The notes under the pieces are model-generated. The model saw only the letters and a program-made list of their open reading frames with translations, did not search any database and had not been told where the DNA came from. Source: Kiloniella spongiae (lineage in GTDB: Bacteria; Pseudomonadota; Alphaproteobacteria; Kiloniellales; Kiloniellaceae). From it: DNA of 64,000 nucleotides. The position numbers were made by a program, and so were the translations under genes. Shown piece by piece: positions 39,016 through 47,913 of the stretch (positions within the stretch are counted from its first letter, which is position 1; each line of letters begins with the position of its first letter). The stretch is from contig NZ_LAQL01000006.1 of NCBI RefSeq assembly GCF_001026905.1, positions 372,001 through 436,000 on the forward strand, in the 5' to 3' direction.

Positions 39016-40644
39016 ATGTCTTTGGTTCGTAATCTAGCAACAGTAAGCGGTTTTACCGGGTTGAGCCGTATCCTTGGGTTTGTGCGCGATATTCTTGTCG
39101 CCGCGTTCTTGGGTGCTGGACCGATTGCTGATGCCTTCTTTGTTGCCTTTAGGCTCCCGAATTTATTCCGTCGCTTGTTTGCAGAAGGGGCTTTTAATGC
39201 TGCTTTTGTCCCTTTGTATGCCGGAAAGGTCGAGGCCGAAGGTCAGGGTGCTGCCCAGACATTCGCTGAACAAACGCACGCTGTAATGTTTACATTTATG
39301 TTGTTGTTGACCTTTGGGGCTATGGTATCAATGCCCTGGGTTACCTATGCGCTTGCACCAGGTTTTGAAGACTGGGCACTAAAAATTTCAACACAAGAAG
39401 CTATCAATCTTAAGCCAGAGGGACTTGATCAAGCGCTTGCAATCCCCGGTGAGTTTATCTCAAAGCTGACCTACGCTGAACAGCTTAATATGATCACCTT
39501 TCCTTATCTGTTTTTTATGGTCATTGTTGCACTGTTCTCAGGTATGTTGAACTCGTTAGGTCGTTTTGCTGCTGCTGCTGCTGCACCTATTCTACTCAAT
39601 GTATTTTTTATTATTACTTTGGTTCTTATTGTTCCGCGGGTACCTGATCCGGGCCAAGCTATGGCTTGGACCGTGGCAACTGCAGGGTTTGGTCAGATGC
39701 TTTTGTTATATATTGCACTGAAGCGGGCTGGTTTGAATATGAGAATGCGGTTGCCGAGGATGTCGAGCGATGTAAAGACATTGACGCGACGTATGGTTCC
39801 CGGTGTTCTTTCTGCCGGTGCAATGCAGATTAACGTTGTTATCGGTACGATGATTTCGACCTTTCAGGAAGCTGGCGTTTCTTTTCTTTATTACGCCGAG
39901 CGTGTTTACCAACTGCCATTGGGGATGATTGGCATTGCCTTTGGTGTCGTTCTTTTGCCGGAATTGGCGCGAAAATTAAAAGCCGATGATCAGCAAGGGG
40001 CTATGAATAGTATGAACCGGGGGATGGAAATGGCTTTGTTGCTAACGCTCCCTGCAACCATTGCCTTGATTATCATACCTTGGCCTATTGTTGTGACGTT
40101 GTTCGAACGTGGATTGTTTAGCCGTGAAACAAGCGATGCAACGGCGATTGCTCTTATGGCTTATGCGGCGGGGCTTCCGGCTTATGTGCTTGTAAAAATC
40201 TTGCAACCTGCTTTTTATGCGCGAGAAGACACCGTAACACCGTTCCGTTTGGCGCTGGTATCTATTATTATAAATATAGCCCTTAGCTTGATACTTTTTC
40301 AGTTCATTCAATATGTTGGAATTGCTTTGGCGACGGCTATTTCATCCTGGGTGAATGTTTTGATGCTCTGGATTGTGCTGGTGCGTAAGGACCATTTGAC
40401 CCTTGATGGGCGGTTTATTTCCAGGCTGCCAAAGATACTGGCCTCATCGGTGGTCATGGGCGGTGTTTTATGGTCGGGAATGCGTTGGTTGCGTCCGTGG
40501 TTCGATGGTGAGCTTTATGAGAAAGTAGCCGCGCTTTCAGCGCTGATTGGCGCCGGACTGATTGTCTATGGGTTGTTATCACTGTTACTAGGGGCGGTAC
40601 GTCCTGCTGATTTTTCAGCAATGTTCCGGCGTGGCAAAGCTTGA
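39016..40644 (+). CDS. murJ: Lipid II flippase MurJ
   Basis: Polytopic inner-membrane protein of 542 residues with about fourteen helices. The N-terminus LATVSGFTGLSRILGFVRDILVAAFLGAGPIADAFFVAFRLPNLFRRLFAEGAFN is assigned from its blocks SRILGFVRD, ADAFFVAF and NLFRRLFAEGAF, all diagnostic of MurJ/MviN. It flips the peptidoglycan precursor lipid II to the periplasmic face. A loop after the third helix (about residues 118-150, LKISTQEAINLKPEGLDQAL and on) is longer than in E. coli MurJ. ATG 39016 has AAGCGGAGTATCTGA upstream. Confidence 0.95.
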   Translation: MSLVRNLATVSGFTGLSRILGFVRDILVAAFLGAGPIADAFFVAFRLPNLFRRLFAEGAFNAAFVPLYAGKVEAEGQGAAQTFAEQTHAVMFTFMLLLTFGAMVSMPWVTYALAPGFEDWALKISTQEAINLKPEGLDQALAIPGEFISKLTYAEQLNMITFPYLFFMVIVALFSGMLNSLGRFAAAAAAPILLNVFFIITLVLIVPRVPDPGQAMAWTVATAGFGQMLLLYIALKRAGLNMRMRLPRMSSDVKTLTRRMVPGVLSAGAMQINVVIGTMISTFQEAGVSFLYYAERVYQLPLGMIGIAFGVVLLPELARKLKADDQQGAMNSMNRGMEMALLLTLPATIALIIIPWPIVVTLFERGLFSRETSDATAIALMAYAAGLPAYVLVKILQPAFYAREDTVTPFRLALVSIIINIALSLILFQFIQYVGIALATAISSWVNVLMLWIVLVRKDHLTLDGRFISRLPKILASSVVMGGVLWSGMRWLRPWFDGELYEKVAALSALIGAGLIVYGLLSLLLGAVRPADFSAMFRRGKA

Positions 40645-40665
40645 AGCGTGAGAGGTGTATAGTGG

Positions 40666-40700
40666 AATGGTGAAAGACATTATACTTATCTTTCACCATT
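40666..40700. terminator. Hairpin between converging murJ and isomerase-like genes
   Basis: A perfect 12-bp stem AATGGTGAAAGA (40666-40677) / TCTTTCACCATT (40689-40700) with an 11-base loop lies between two converging genes. It lacks a T run on either strand, so it may be a weak bidirectional terminator or an mRNA 3'-end stabiliser. Confidence 0.5.
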
Positions 40701-40738
40701 AATGCGTTATGCCTGTAATTAGTTCGTCTGCAAGGTTG

Positions 40739-41335
40739 TTATTCTGACAGGGCCTTATCCAAAAAATCTATACGATCCTGACCCCAGAAATTTTCACCGT
40801 TATAGATATAGGTCGGAGACCCAAAGACATCTCTCTCATGGGCTTCTTGAGTCGTTTTGCTATAAGTCTGAGCCATAGCATCACTTTTTGCTTGGGCCAT
40901 GAGGGTGTCGGAAGCAAACCCACATTCACGGGCAATATCTGCCAACGTGTTTTCATCAGCGATATTTCTATCCTGTGCCCATACGGCTGTTAGAATTGCG
41001 TCACTGAAAGGTCCGGCATTTCCACCAGCTTCCTGAATTGCGTAAACCATTTGTGCGGCAAGGGTTTGATCAGCGGGCCAAAAGGCGGGTTCAAAATTCA
41101 TGGGGATATCCAAATGTTTGGACCAGCGTTTTAATTCGATCATTCTGTGCTTTATGCGTGATGGATGCCGTTTGCTCGGGTGCGTGCCACCCATATTATC
41201 AAAGGTGTCCATAACAGATATGGGTTTGTAATTCACGATGGCACCGTGTTTGGCAACGACGCTGTTGAAATGTTTTATGCCGAGATAACTCCAGGGTGAG
41301 AGGAGAAAATGATAGTAATCGATAACTTTGGTCAT
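40739..41335 (-). CDS. DsbA-fold oxidoreductase, 2-hydroxychromene-2-carboxylate isomerase type
   Basis: Protein of 198 residues with the thioredoxin-like/DsbA fold. The active-site loop reads LLSPWSYLGIKHF (residues 11-23), with Ser instead of a CxxC pair, as in HCCA isomerases and kappa-class glutathione transferases. The C-terminal ERDVFGSPTYIYNGENFWGQDRIDFL is the other family signature. A glutathione-dependent isomerase or transferase role is expected from the family, with no substrate evident. It begins the non-backbone segment after murJ and is transcribed convergently with it. The upstream gap leads to glpR, oriented divergently. Confidence 0.85.
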   Translation of the reverse strand: MTKVIDYYHFLLSPWSYLGIKHFNSVVAKHGAIVNYKPISVMDTFDNMGGTHPSKRHPSRIKHRMIELKRWSKHLDIPMNFEPAFWPADQTLAAQMVYAIQEAGGNAGPFSDAILTAVWAQDRNIADENTLADIARECGFASDTLMAQAKSDAMAQTYSKTTQEAHERDVFGSPTYIYNGENFWGQDRIDFLDKALSE

Positions 41336-41472
41336 TGTTCTATCCTGTTAAGTGAAATGATCGGAGTATGTTGGCGCTACAGATAAGAAGTTTAAAAACT
41401 CTTTTCGTCCAATCATCTTTCTGTGAAACGGGAAGTTATAGGTTCAATTAAGGAGGATTTTAAATAAAATAG

Positions 41473-41508
41473 TTTCGGTTTTCGAAAAACGAAGCCTTTC
41501 TGCTTTCG
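41473..41508. promoter_or_regulatory. GlpR-operator-like palindromes upstream of glpR
   Basis: TTTCG (41473-41477), the perfect palindrome TTTTCGAAAA (41479-41488), CGAA (41490-41493) and TTTCG (41504-41508) cluster about 70-100 bases before glpR. TTCG...CGAA is the core of characterised GlpR operators, so this may be an autoregulatory site. Confidence 0.5.
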
Positions 41509-41575
41509 TTTTTTGCAGAGTCATTTTAAACTGTTCTCAACATAAAATAAGAATATGAGTTCAGGGGAATTTAAA

Positions 41576-42346
41576 ATGGACACTCTCAATCCCAGACAGC
41601 GCGAAATTGTTGGTCTTGCACGGGAAGAAGGGCGTGTTTTAGTCGAAGAACTTGCTACCCGTTTCGAGGTATCGCTTCAGACCATACGCAAAGATCTTAA
41701 TGAAATATGTGCGCGGGCCATCCTTAAAAGAATCCATGGTGGGGCTGTCTTTGCGGCAGGTGTCGAAAATTTGCGATATGACGCTCGACGTATGATCGCG
41801 AAGGATGAAAAGAGAGGTATTGGTGCAGCAGCGGCTGATTTGGTGCCAGATAATTGTTCTCTTTTTATTAATATCGGCACAACGACAGAAGAAGTCGCTC
41901 AGTGCTTGTTAAGCAAGAAGGATTTGCTTGTTATTACCAACAATATCAATGTTGCCAATATATTACGTCCGGCGCCTTCTATTGATGTTATTATTGCCGG
42001 TGGAATGGTTCGTCGTTCAGACGGAGGTGTTGTGGGAGAAACCGCAGTTGATTTTATTAAACAATTCAAGGTGGATTTTGCCATTATCGGGACTTCGGCG
42101 GTAGATGAAGACGGATCTTTGTTGGACTTCGATCTACGTGAAGCGAAAGTCGCGCAGGCCATAATTGACAATGCTCACCACGTCATTTTGTGTGCGGATA
42201 AAATGAAACTAAAACGAACCGCCCCTGTTCGTGTGGCAGAATTTGATCAAATCAATACTTTTGTAACAGACAACCTTGAATCCGAAAACCTGAGAAAAAT
42301 CTGTAGGGATAGCGGTGTTCGTCTCATTGAATCTGAGTTGTCATAA
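41576..42346 (+). CDS. glpR: DeoR-family regulator, probable GlpR glycerol-3-phosphate repressor
   Basis: Repressor of 256 residues. The N-terminal winged HTH is RQREIVGLAREEGRVLVEELATRFEVSLQTIRKDLN in pieces, with the DeoR signature RVLVEELATRFEVSLQTIRK near residues 20-39. The DeoRC sensor domain contains the sugar-phosphate loops INIGTTTEEVAQ, ITNNINVANIL and FAIIGTSAVDEDGSLLDFD, and CADKMKLKR. Assignment as GlpR rests on these features plus the position directly before glpD and the glycerol ABC transporter. ATG 41576 has AGGGGA seven bases upstream and is preferred to ATG 41555. TTCG/CGAA palindromes lie on both sides. Confidence 0.85.
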   Translation: MDTLNPRQREIVGLAREEGRVLVEELATRFEVSLQTIRKDLNEICARAILKRIHGGAVFAAGVENLRYDARRMIAKDEKRGIGAAAADLVPDNCSLFINIGTTTEEVAQCLLSKKDLLVITNNINVANILRPAPSIDVIIAGGMVRRSDGGVVGETAVDFIKQFKVDFAIIGTSAVDEDGSLLDFDLREAKVAQAIIDNAHHVILCADKMKLKRTAPVRVAEFDQINTFVTDNLESENLRKICRDSGVRLIESELS

Positions 42347-42360
42347 AAATGTAATAAAAA

Positions 42361-42440
42361 TTTTCGCTTGCGAACCTTGAAATCTTCGAATAGCGTGCAA
42401 AACGAAACCAAAAGGAAACTCATTTCGAAAGATTCGAAAT
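42361..42440. promoter_or_regulatory. Array of GlpR-operator-like sites before glpD
   Basis: This stretch contains TTTTCGCTTGCGAA (42361-42374), TTCGAA (42385-42390), CGAAA near 42403, and the perfect 19-base palindrome ATTTCGAA-AGA-TTCGAAAT (42422-42440), immediately followed by a TAATAC-like -10. The concentration of TTCG/CGAA half sites in 80 bases suggests cooperative GlpR binding over the glp promoter. Confidence 0.6.
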
Positions 42441-42484
42441 AATACAGTGCAGCTTATCGGCTAACGCTGTGTCGGGGAGGTATT

Positions 42485-44002
42485 GTGAGCGGTCAGACTT
42501 ATGATCTGGTCATCGTTGGTGGTGGCGTTAATGGATGCGGTATTGCAAGAGATGCTGCAGGTCGTGGGCTCTCGGTATGCGTCGTAGAGCAAAGCGATTT
42601 GGCGCAGGCAACCAGTTCTGCGAGTACCAAGCTTATCCATGGCGGATTACGATATCTCGAACATTATGAGTTTCGTCTTGTTCGGGAAGCTTTGATCGAA
42701 CGCGAAACTCTTTGGGCGATGGCGCCGCACATTATCTGGCCGCTTCGTTTTGTTTTACCGCACAATAAGTCTCAGCGTCCTGGTTGGCTTATTCGTATTG
42801 GTCTTTTCCTGTATGACAACCTTGGTGGACGTAAAAAACTGCCTGCCAGTCACGGATTAAATTTGAAGACAGATGAAGCTGGTTCTCCGTTGAAAGAGGG
42901 CTTTGCCAAGGGCTTTGAATACTCAGACTGTTGGGTTGATGATGCGCGTTTGGTTGCTCTTAACGCGATTGATGCTCGAGATAAAGGTGCAGACATTCAT
43001 TGTCGTACCCGCTGTGTTGATGCCAAAGTCAAAGATGGGATCTGGAATCTTACCTGTGAAAACACTAGTGATGGTAAGGAACATGTGATCAAGGGTAAGG
43101 TTCTGGTAAATGCCTCTGGTCCATGGGTATCCAAGTTCCTGAATGAAGGAATGGAAAGTTCTTCTCATCATTCAATCAGAATGGTCAAGGGCAGCCATAT
43201 TGTGGTTCCGAAGCTGTTTGACCATGATCGTTGCTATATTTTCCAGAACGATGACAAGCGTATTGTTTTCGCTATTCCTTATGAAAAAGATTTCACGCTG
43301 ATTGGAACCACTGATGAAGATTTTCAGGGTGATCCTGCCGACGTTAAAATTTCTCAGGACGAGATTGAATATCTTTGTCGCCTGTCCAACAGCTATTTTA
43401 AAACGTCAATTTCTTCAAATCAGGTTGTTCATACCTATTCTGGTGTTCGTCCGCTTTATGATGACGGCGCAAGCCAGGCTCAGGAAGCAACGCGCGATTA
43501 TGTCCTGAAGGTTGATGAGCTTGATGGCGCCCCTGCGTTGAATATTTTTGGTGGTAAAATTACCACCTATCGCCGTCTTGCAGAACACGCAATTGAAAAA
43601 CTTGCTGGATTTTTTCCTGAAATTGGAGGAGCTTGGACTCAGGGCGCTACCCTTCCCGGGGGCGACTTCCCTTGTGAGCAGGCAACTGAACAAGTTTCTA
43701 AACTACTAAAAAAATATCCGTTTATAACAAAAAGCCATGCGGAGCGTTTGATACGGAGTTACGGAACTCGCTATTCGCTTTTACTTGGCAATGCAACGTC
43801 GCTAGAGGATTTAGGTCAGAATTTCGGAGCTGACCTTTATGAAGCGGAAGTACGCTATCTGATGATCCACGAATGGGCGCAGAAAGCGGACGATGTACTG
43901 TGGCGTCGAAGCAAACTAGGACTGAGAATCAAGGGAGCAGATAAGGAAGCACTATCTGAATGGATGGCGCTGAATATTAAAAAACTGGCAAAAGCCAGCT
44001 AA
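42485..44002 (+). CDS. glpD: Aerobic glycerol-3-phosphate dehydrogenase
   Basis: Membrane-associated FAD enzyme of 505 residues that oxidises glycerol-3-phosphate to dihydroxyacetone phosphate and feeds electrons to quinone. The N-terminal dinucleotide motif is VIVGGGVNGCGIARDAAGRG; the next signature LIHGGLRYLEHYEFRLVREAL is specific to GlpD. FAD/substrate segments GTTDEDFQGDP and SGVRPLYDD are present, as is the C-terminal domain (RYLMIHEWAQKADDVLWRRSKLGL). The start is GTG at 42485 with GGGGAGG four bases upstream. It lies between the operator array and glpS. Confidence 0.95.
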   Translation: MSGQTYDLVIVGGGVNGCGIARDAAGRGLSVCVVEQSDLAQATSSASTKLIHGGLRYLEHYEFRLVREALIERETLWAMAPHIIWPLRFVLPHNKSQRPGWLIRIGLFLYDNLGGRKKLPASHGLNLKTDEAGSPLKEGFAKGFEYSDCWVDDARLVALNAIDARDKGADIHCRTRCVDAKVKDGIWNLTCENTSDGKEHVIKGKVLVNASGPWVSKFLNEGMESSSHHSIRMVKGSHIVVPKLFDHDRCYIFQNDDKRIVFAIPYEKDFTLIGTTDEDFQGDPADVKISQDEIEYLCRLSNSYFKTSISSNQVVHTYSGVRPLYDDGASQAQEATRDYVLKVDELDGAPALNIFGGKITTYRRLAEHAIEKLAGFFPEIGGAWTQGATLPGGDFPCEQATEQVSKLLKKYPFITKSHAERLIRSYGTRYSLLLGNATSLEDLGQNFGADLYEAEVRYLMIHEWAQKADDVLWRRSKLGLRIKGADKEALSEWMALNIKKLAKAS

Positions 44003-44054
44003 ACAAAAATAGAAAAACAAAACCAACTTTTAAGTTGAGTTTCGTGGGGTTGAA

Positions 44055-45146
44055 ATGACGTTATCTCTAGAGAATATCTGGAGGACGGTCGGAGACGAAG
44101 TACACATAGCTGGGGCAAACCTTAGCTTGGAACGTGGTACGCTTAACACTCTTCTTGGACCGACTCTTTCGGGTAAAACCAGTTTGATGCGGCTTATGGC
44201 CGGCTTGGACAAGCCGACCAAGGGACGTATTTCCTTTGATGGTATCGATGTAACAGGCGTTCGGGTTCAAGATCGCAATGTTGCTATGGTTTATCAGCAG
44301 TTCATTAACTATCCGGCATTGACCGTATACGAGAACATTGCATCTCCGTTACGCATTGCCCGCGCTCCGGCTGACGAGATTGATCGTAAAGTTCGTGAAG
44401 CAGCAGCGATGATGAAGCTGGAGCCGATGTTGGATCGAACACCGCTTGAGCTTTCTGGTGGTCAGCAACAACGTACAGCCTTGGCGCGTGCCATGGTTAA
44501 AGGCGCTGATCTTGTACTGTTGGATGAGCCACTGGCAAACCTGGATTATAAGTTGCGTGAAGAGCTTCGCGAAGAGTTGCCACGGGTTTTTGCGGAAACA
44601 GGGGCAATCTTTGTCTATGCGACAACCGAGCCGACAGAGGCGCTGTTATTGGGGGGTAATACGGCGACGCTGCACGAAGGTCGGATTACACAGTTCGGAT
44701 CTACTATTGATATCTATCGCAATCCGGGCGACCTGTTAACGGCTGATGTCTTCTCTGACCCTCCGATTAACACCTTGCCTGTCACTGTTAAGGGCGGGGT
44801 GGTGAGCCACGGTGAGAAATTCTCAGCGCAAGCAACTGGTGTGTTGTCTCAAGTTGGGGATGGTGATTACACGCTGGGTTTTCGTCCAAATCACCTGCAT
44901 ATCAATAGTGATCCAAGCATGATCTCGTTTAAGACCAAGGTTGCAGTTACAGAGATCACTGGGTCTGAGAGTTTTGTACATGTGGATTTCGCAGACCAGC
45001 GTTGGGTGAGCCTTACACACGGGGTACAGGAAATTGAAATCGATAGTGATATCGACGTTTATCTGGAACCGTCCAAGTGTTTTGTTTTTGATACCAATGG
45101 CAAGCTGGTTGCGGGCCCCTGGGGTACAGCTGGGGAGCAAGCATAA
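44055..45146 (+). CDS. glpS: Glycerol ABC transporter ATPase GlpS
   Basis: ATP-binding subunit of 363 residues of a CUT1-like importer, with a C-terminal TOBE-type domain. The Walker A is the unusual GPTLSGKTS (35-43), the Q-loop Q81 or Q82, the signature LSGGQQQR (133-140) intact, and Walker B LVLLDEP (153-159) intact. The H-loop position reads VYATTEPTEAL with T191 where the switch His is expected. So its own nucleotide site looks impaired while its signature is complete. The stop codon overlaps the ATG of glpT (TAATG), indicating coupled synthesis of the two ATPases. Confidence 0.85.
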   Translation: MTLSLENIWRTVGDEVHIAGANLSLERGTLNTLLGPTLSGKTSLMRLMAGLDKPTKGRISFDGIDVTGVRVQDRNVAMVYQQFINYPALTVYENIASPLRIARAPADEIDRKVREAAAMMKLEPMLDRTPLELSGGQQQRTALARAMVKGADLVLLDEPLANLDYKLREELREELPRVFAETGAIFVYATTEPTEALLLGGNTATLHEGRITQFGSTIDIYRNPGDLLTADVFSDPPINTLPVTVKGGVVSHGEKFSAQATGVLSQVGDGDYTLGFRPNHLHINSDPSMISFKTKVAVTEITGSESFVHVDFADQRWVSLTHGVQEIEIDSDIDVYLEPSKCFVFDTNGKLVAGPWGTAGEQA

Positions 45147-46225
45147 TGGCGAAGATTGAACTGAATGGCTTGGCGCATTCCTATATGCCGCATATCCAAG
45201 AGCCACAGGATTTTGCGCTTAAAGAGCTTAATCATGTGTGGGAAGATGGCGGGGCCTATGCGCTGCTTGGCCCATCTGGCTGTGGTAAAACAACACTTCT
45301 GAATATTATTTCTGGCTTGTTAAAGCCGACGCATGGTGAAATTCTCTTTGACGGAGAAGCTGTTACCAATAAAGCAACTGAAGGCCGTAATATTGCACAG
45401 GTTTTCCAGTTCCCTGTGGTTTATGACACCATGACTGTCTATGACAATCTGGCTTTCCCGCTTCGCAATCGCGGTGTCGGCGCCAGTGAAGTTGACGGTC
45501 GCGTTCGTGAAATCGCTGAACTTCTGGAAATGAGCGATAGCCTGAAGCGTAAAGCCAGCGGTCTTACGGCAGATGCCAAACAAAAAATTTCTCTGGGGCG
45601 TGGCCTGGTTCGCGCTGATGTATCAGCGATCCTGTTTGATGAGCCATTAACCGTTATTGATCCTCATTTAAAGTGGCAATTGCGCTCTCAGCTTAAACAT
45701 CTACACAAACGCTTTAACTACACAATGGTGTACGTAACACATGACCAGACGGAAGCTCTGACCTTCGCTGACAAAGTGGTTGTTATGTACGATGGTGCTG
45801 TTGTTCAGATGGGAACGCCGGAAGAGTTATTCGAGCGTCCAAAGCACACATTTGTGGGTTACTTTATTGGTTCACCGGGCATGAACGTAGTGCCGTGCCA
45901 TATTGATGGCAAGCAGGCAATGGTCGCTGGCCATGCTTTTGCCATGGAACAGGGCCTGAGTAATATTCCTGCGGGTGCTTCATTGGAAGTTGGCATTCGT
46001 CCTGAATTCCTGTCGCTAACGCGTGAAGGATCTGGGCCGACGGTTTCTATTCAAAAGGTCGAAGACCTTGGCCGATTTAAGGTCGCAAGTGTTCGCCTCG
46101 AAGATCACGAGTTTAAAGTGATGGTCAACGAAGAAGATGACGTTCCTACTGATGGTGCGCGTCTAGTTGTCGATCCAACGCATGTGAATCTTTATGCCAA
46201 CAGTCATTTGGTAGAGGAGGCTTGA
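45146..46225 (+). CDS. glpT: Glycerol ABC transporter ATPase GlpT
   Basis: Second ATPase, 359 residues, not the antiporter also called GlpT in enterics. Walker A GPSGCGKTT (42-50), Q88, Walker B AILFDEP (161-167) and the H-loop YVTHDQTEAL (H199) are canonical. The ABC signature is lost: LTADAKQK (140-147) replaces LSGGQQQR. With GlpS it should form a heterodimer with one canonical site (GlpT nucleotide motifs plus GlpS signature) and one degenerate site. The C-terminal regulatory domain is of the MalK/TOBE type. It starts inside the glpS stop and ends two bases before glpP. Confidence 0.85.
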   Translation: MAKIELNGLAHSYMPHIQEPQDFALKELNHVWEDGGAYALLGPSGCGKTTLLNIISGLLKPTHGEILFDGEAVTNKATEGRNIAQVFQFPVVYDTMTVYDNLAFPLRNRGVGASEVDGRVREIAELLEMSDSLKRKASGLTADAKQKISLGRGLVRADVSAILFDEPLTVIDPHLKWQLRSQLKHLHKRFNYTMVYVTHDQTEALTFADKVVVMYDGAVVQMGTPEELFERPKHTFVGYFIGSPGMNVVPCHIDGKQAMVAGHAFAMEQGLSNIPAGASLEVGIRPEFLSLTREGSGPTVSIQKVEDLGRFKVASVRLEDHEFKVMVNEEDDVPTDGARLVVDPTHVNLYANSHLVEEA

Positions 46226-46227
46226 TC

Positions 46228-47097
46228 ATGAATAAATGGTCCGATAACCGTGCTTGGTGGCTTGTTCTTCCCGTTGTTTTAATCGTGGCATTTTCTGCGG
46301 TTATTCCTTTGATGACCGTAGTGAACTATGCCTTTCAGGATACCTTTGGGAATAATGAATTTTACTGGGCAGGTATCGAATGGTTCCAGGAAGTTCTTCG
46401 TTCCGATCGTTTCCACGGGGCGTTAGGACGTCAGTTCCTGTTTTCCTTTATTATTCTTTCTATCGAGATTCCGCTTGGTATTGCCATTGCGTTGGCGATG
46501 CCGAAAAAAGGTCTCTGGGTTCCATTCTGTTTGATCCTTATGGCCCTGCCACTCCTGATTCCCTGGAATGTGGTTGGTACGATCTGGCAGATCTTTGGTC
46601 GCATTGATATTGGCCTTCTAGGCGCTACTCTGGATGGATTGGGTATTGAATACAATTATACGCAAAATGCGCTAGATGCCTGGGTGACGTTGATTGTCAT
46701 GGATGTATGGCACTGGACGTCACTTGTTGTGTTGCTTTGTTATGCTGGTTTGCAGTCAATTCCGGATGCTTACTATCAGGCGGCGAGAATTGACGGTGCC
46801 AGCAAATGGGCGACATTCCGCTTTATCCAATTGCCAAAGATGAACCGCGTACTTTTGATCGCTGTGCTGCTGCGCTTTATGGATAGCTTCATGATCTATA
46901 CCGAGCCATTTGTGGTGACAGGTGGTGGACCGGGTAATGCAACAACGTTCCTTTCCATTGATTTGGTTCAAATGGCGATTGGTCAGTTCGATCTGGGTCC
47001 TGCCGCGGCGATGTCGTTGGTTTATTTCTTAATCATTCTGCTCTTCAGCTGGGTATTCTTTACAGTGATGAGCTATTTAGACAGAGCGGAGTCTTAA
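46228..47097 (+). CDS. glpP: Glycerol ABC transporter permease GlpP
   Basis: Inner-membrane permease of 289 residues with six helices. The EAA loop AYYQAARIDGASKWATFRFIQLPKM lies near residue 190, in the MalF-like position. The start ATG 46228 has AGAGGAGG upstream at ideal spacing. Paired with GlpQ it forms the channel for glycerol driven by GlpS/GlpT. Three bases separate it from glpQ. Confidence 0.88.
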   Translation: MNKWSDNRAWWLVLPVVLIVAFSAVIPLMTVVNYAFQDTFGNNEFYWAGIEWFQEVLRSDRFHGALGRQFLFSFIILSIEIPLGIAIALAMPKKGLWVPFCLILMALPLLIPWNVVGTIWQIFGRIDIGLLGATLDGLGIEYNYTQNALDAWVTLIVMDVWHWTSLVVLLCYAGLQSIPDAYYQAARIDGASKWATFRFIQLPKMNRVLLIAVLLRFMDSFMIYTEPFVVTGGGPGNATTFLSIDLVQMAIGQFDLGPAAAMSLVYFLIILLFSWVFFTVMSYLDRAES

Positions 47098-47100
47098 GCC

Positions 47101-47898
47101 ATGAAAACCAAAGCTCTCGTCACTATTCTTTATATTGTTTTCTTGCTGTTGCCGATTTATTGGTTGCTGAATATGTCCTTGAAAACGAATGAGGAAATTC
47201 TCAGTACCTTCAGCCTTTGGCCTCAGGACCTGACTTTTGCCAACTATATGGTGATCTTTACAGACCCCAGTTGGTACAACGGTTACATAAATTCGACAAT
47301 CTATGTGGTGTTAAACACAATCATTACCCTGTTGGTCGCTTTGCCTGCGGCTTATGCCTTCTCGCGCTATAACTTTATGGGTGACAAACATCTGTTCTTC
47401 TGGCTTTTGACCAACAGAATGGCACCACCAGCGGTTTTTGCCTTGCCGTTCTTCCAGCTCTATTCTGCAGTGGGACTGTTTGATACGCATATTGCAGTGG
47501 CCTTGGCGCACTGTCTGTTTAACATTCCGTTGGCTGTCTGGATCCTCGAAGGATTTATGTCTGGTGTCCCGCGAGAGATTGATGAAACCGCCTATATTGA
47601 CGGTTATTCTTTCCCGCGTTTCTTCACCCGTATTTTCACGCCGATGATTTCTTCGGGTATCGGTGTGGCTGCATTCTTCTGCTTCATGTTCTCATGGGTT
47701 GAATTACTGTTGGCCAGAACGTTGACGTCTGTTGATGCTAAATCAATTTCCGCGACCATGACACGTACAGTGTCTGCATCCGGTCTTGATTGGGGCGTGC
47801 TGGCAGCGGCGGGGATCTTGACCATTATCCCAGGTATTCTGGTGATCTATTTTGTTCGTAACTACATCGCCAAGGGTTTTGCCCTGGGCCGGGTTTAA
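47101..47898 (+). CDS. glpQ: Glycerol ABC transporter permease GlpQ
   Basis: MalG-like permease of 265 residues with six helices. The EAA motif is EIDETAYIDGYSFPRFFTRIFTPMISSGIG in pieces, near residues 159-188. A conserved periplasmic/first-loop region NMSLKTNEEIL follows the first helix. The name follows the Rhizobium glpSTPQUV system; it is unrelated to the phosphodiesterase GlpQ of enterics. Confidence 0.88.
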   Translation: MKTKALVTILYIVFLLLPIYWLLNMSLKTNEEILSTFSLWPQDLTFANYMVIFTDPSWYNGYINSTIYVVLNTIITLLVALPAAYAFSRYNFMGDKHLFFWLLTNRMAPPAVFALPFFQLYSAVGLFDTHIAVALAHCLFNIPLAVWILEGFMSGVPREIDETAYIDGYSFPRFFTRIFTPMISSGIGVAAFFCFMFSWVELLLARTLTSVDAKSISATMTRTVSASGLDWGVLAAAGILTIIPGILVIYFVRNYIAKGFALGRV

Positions 47899-47913
47899 GA
47901 GGGAGTCCGTATC

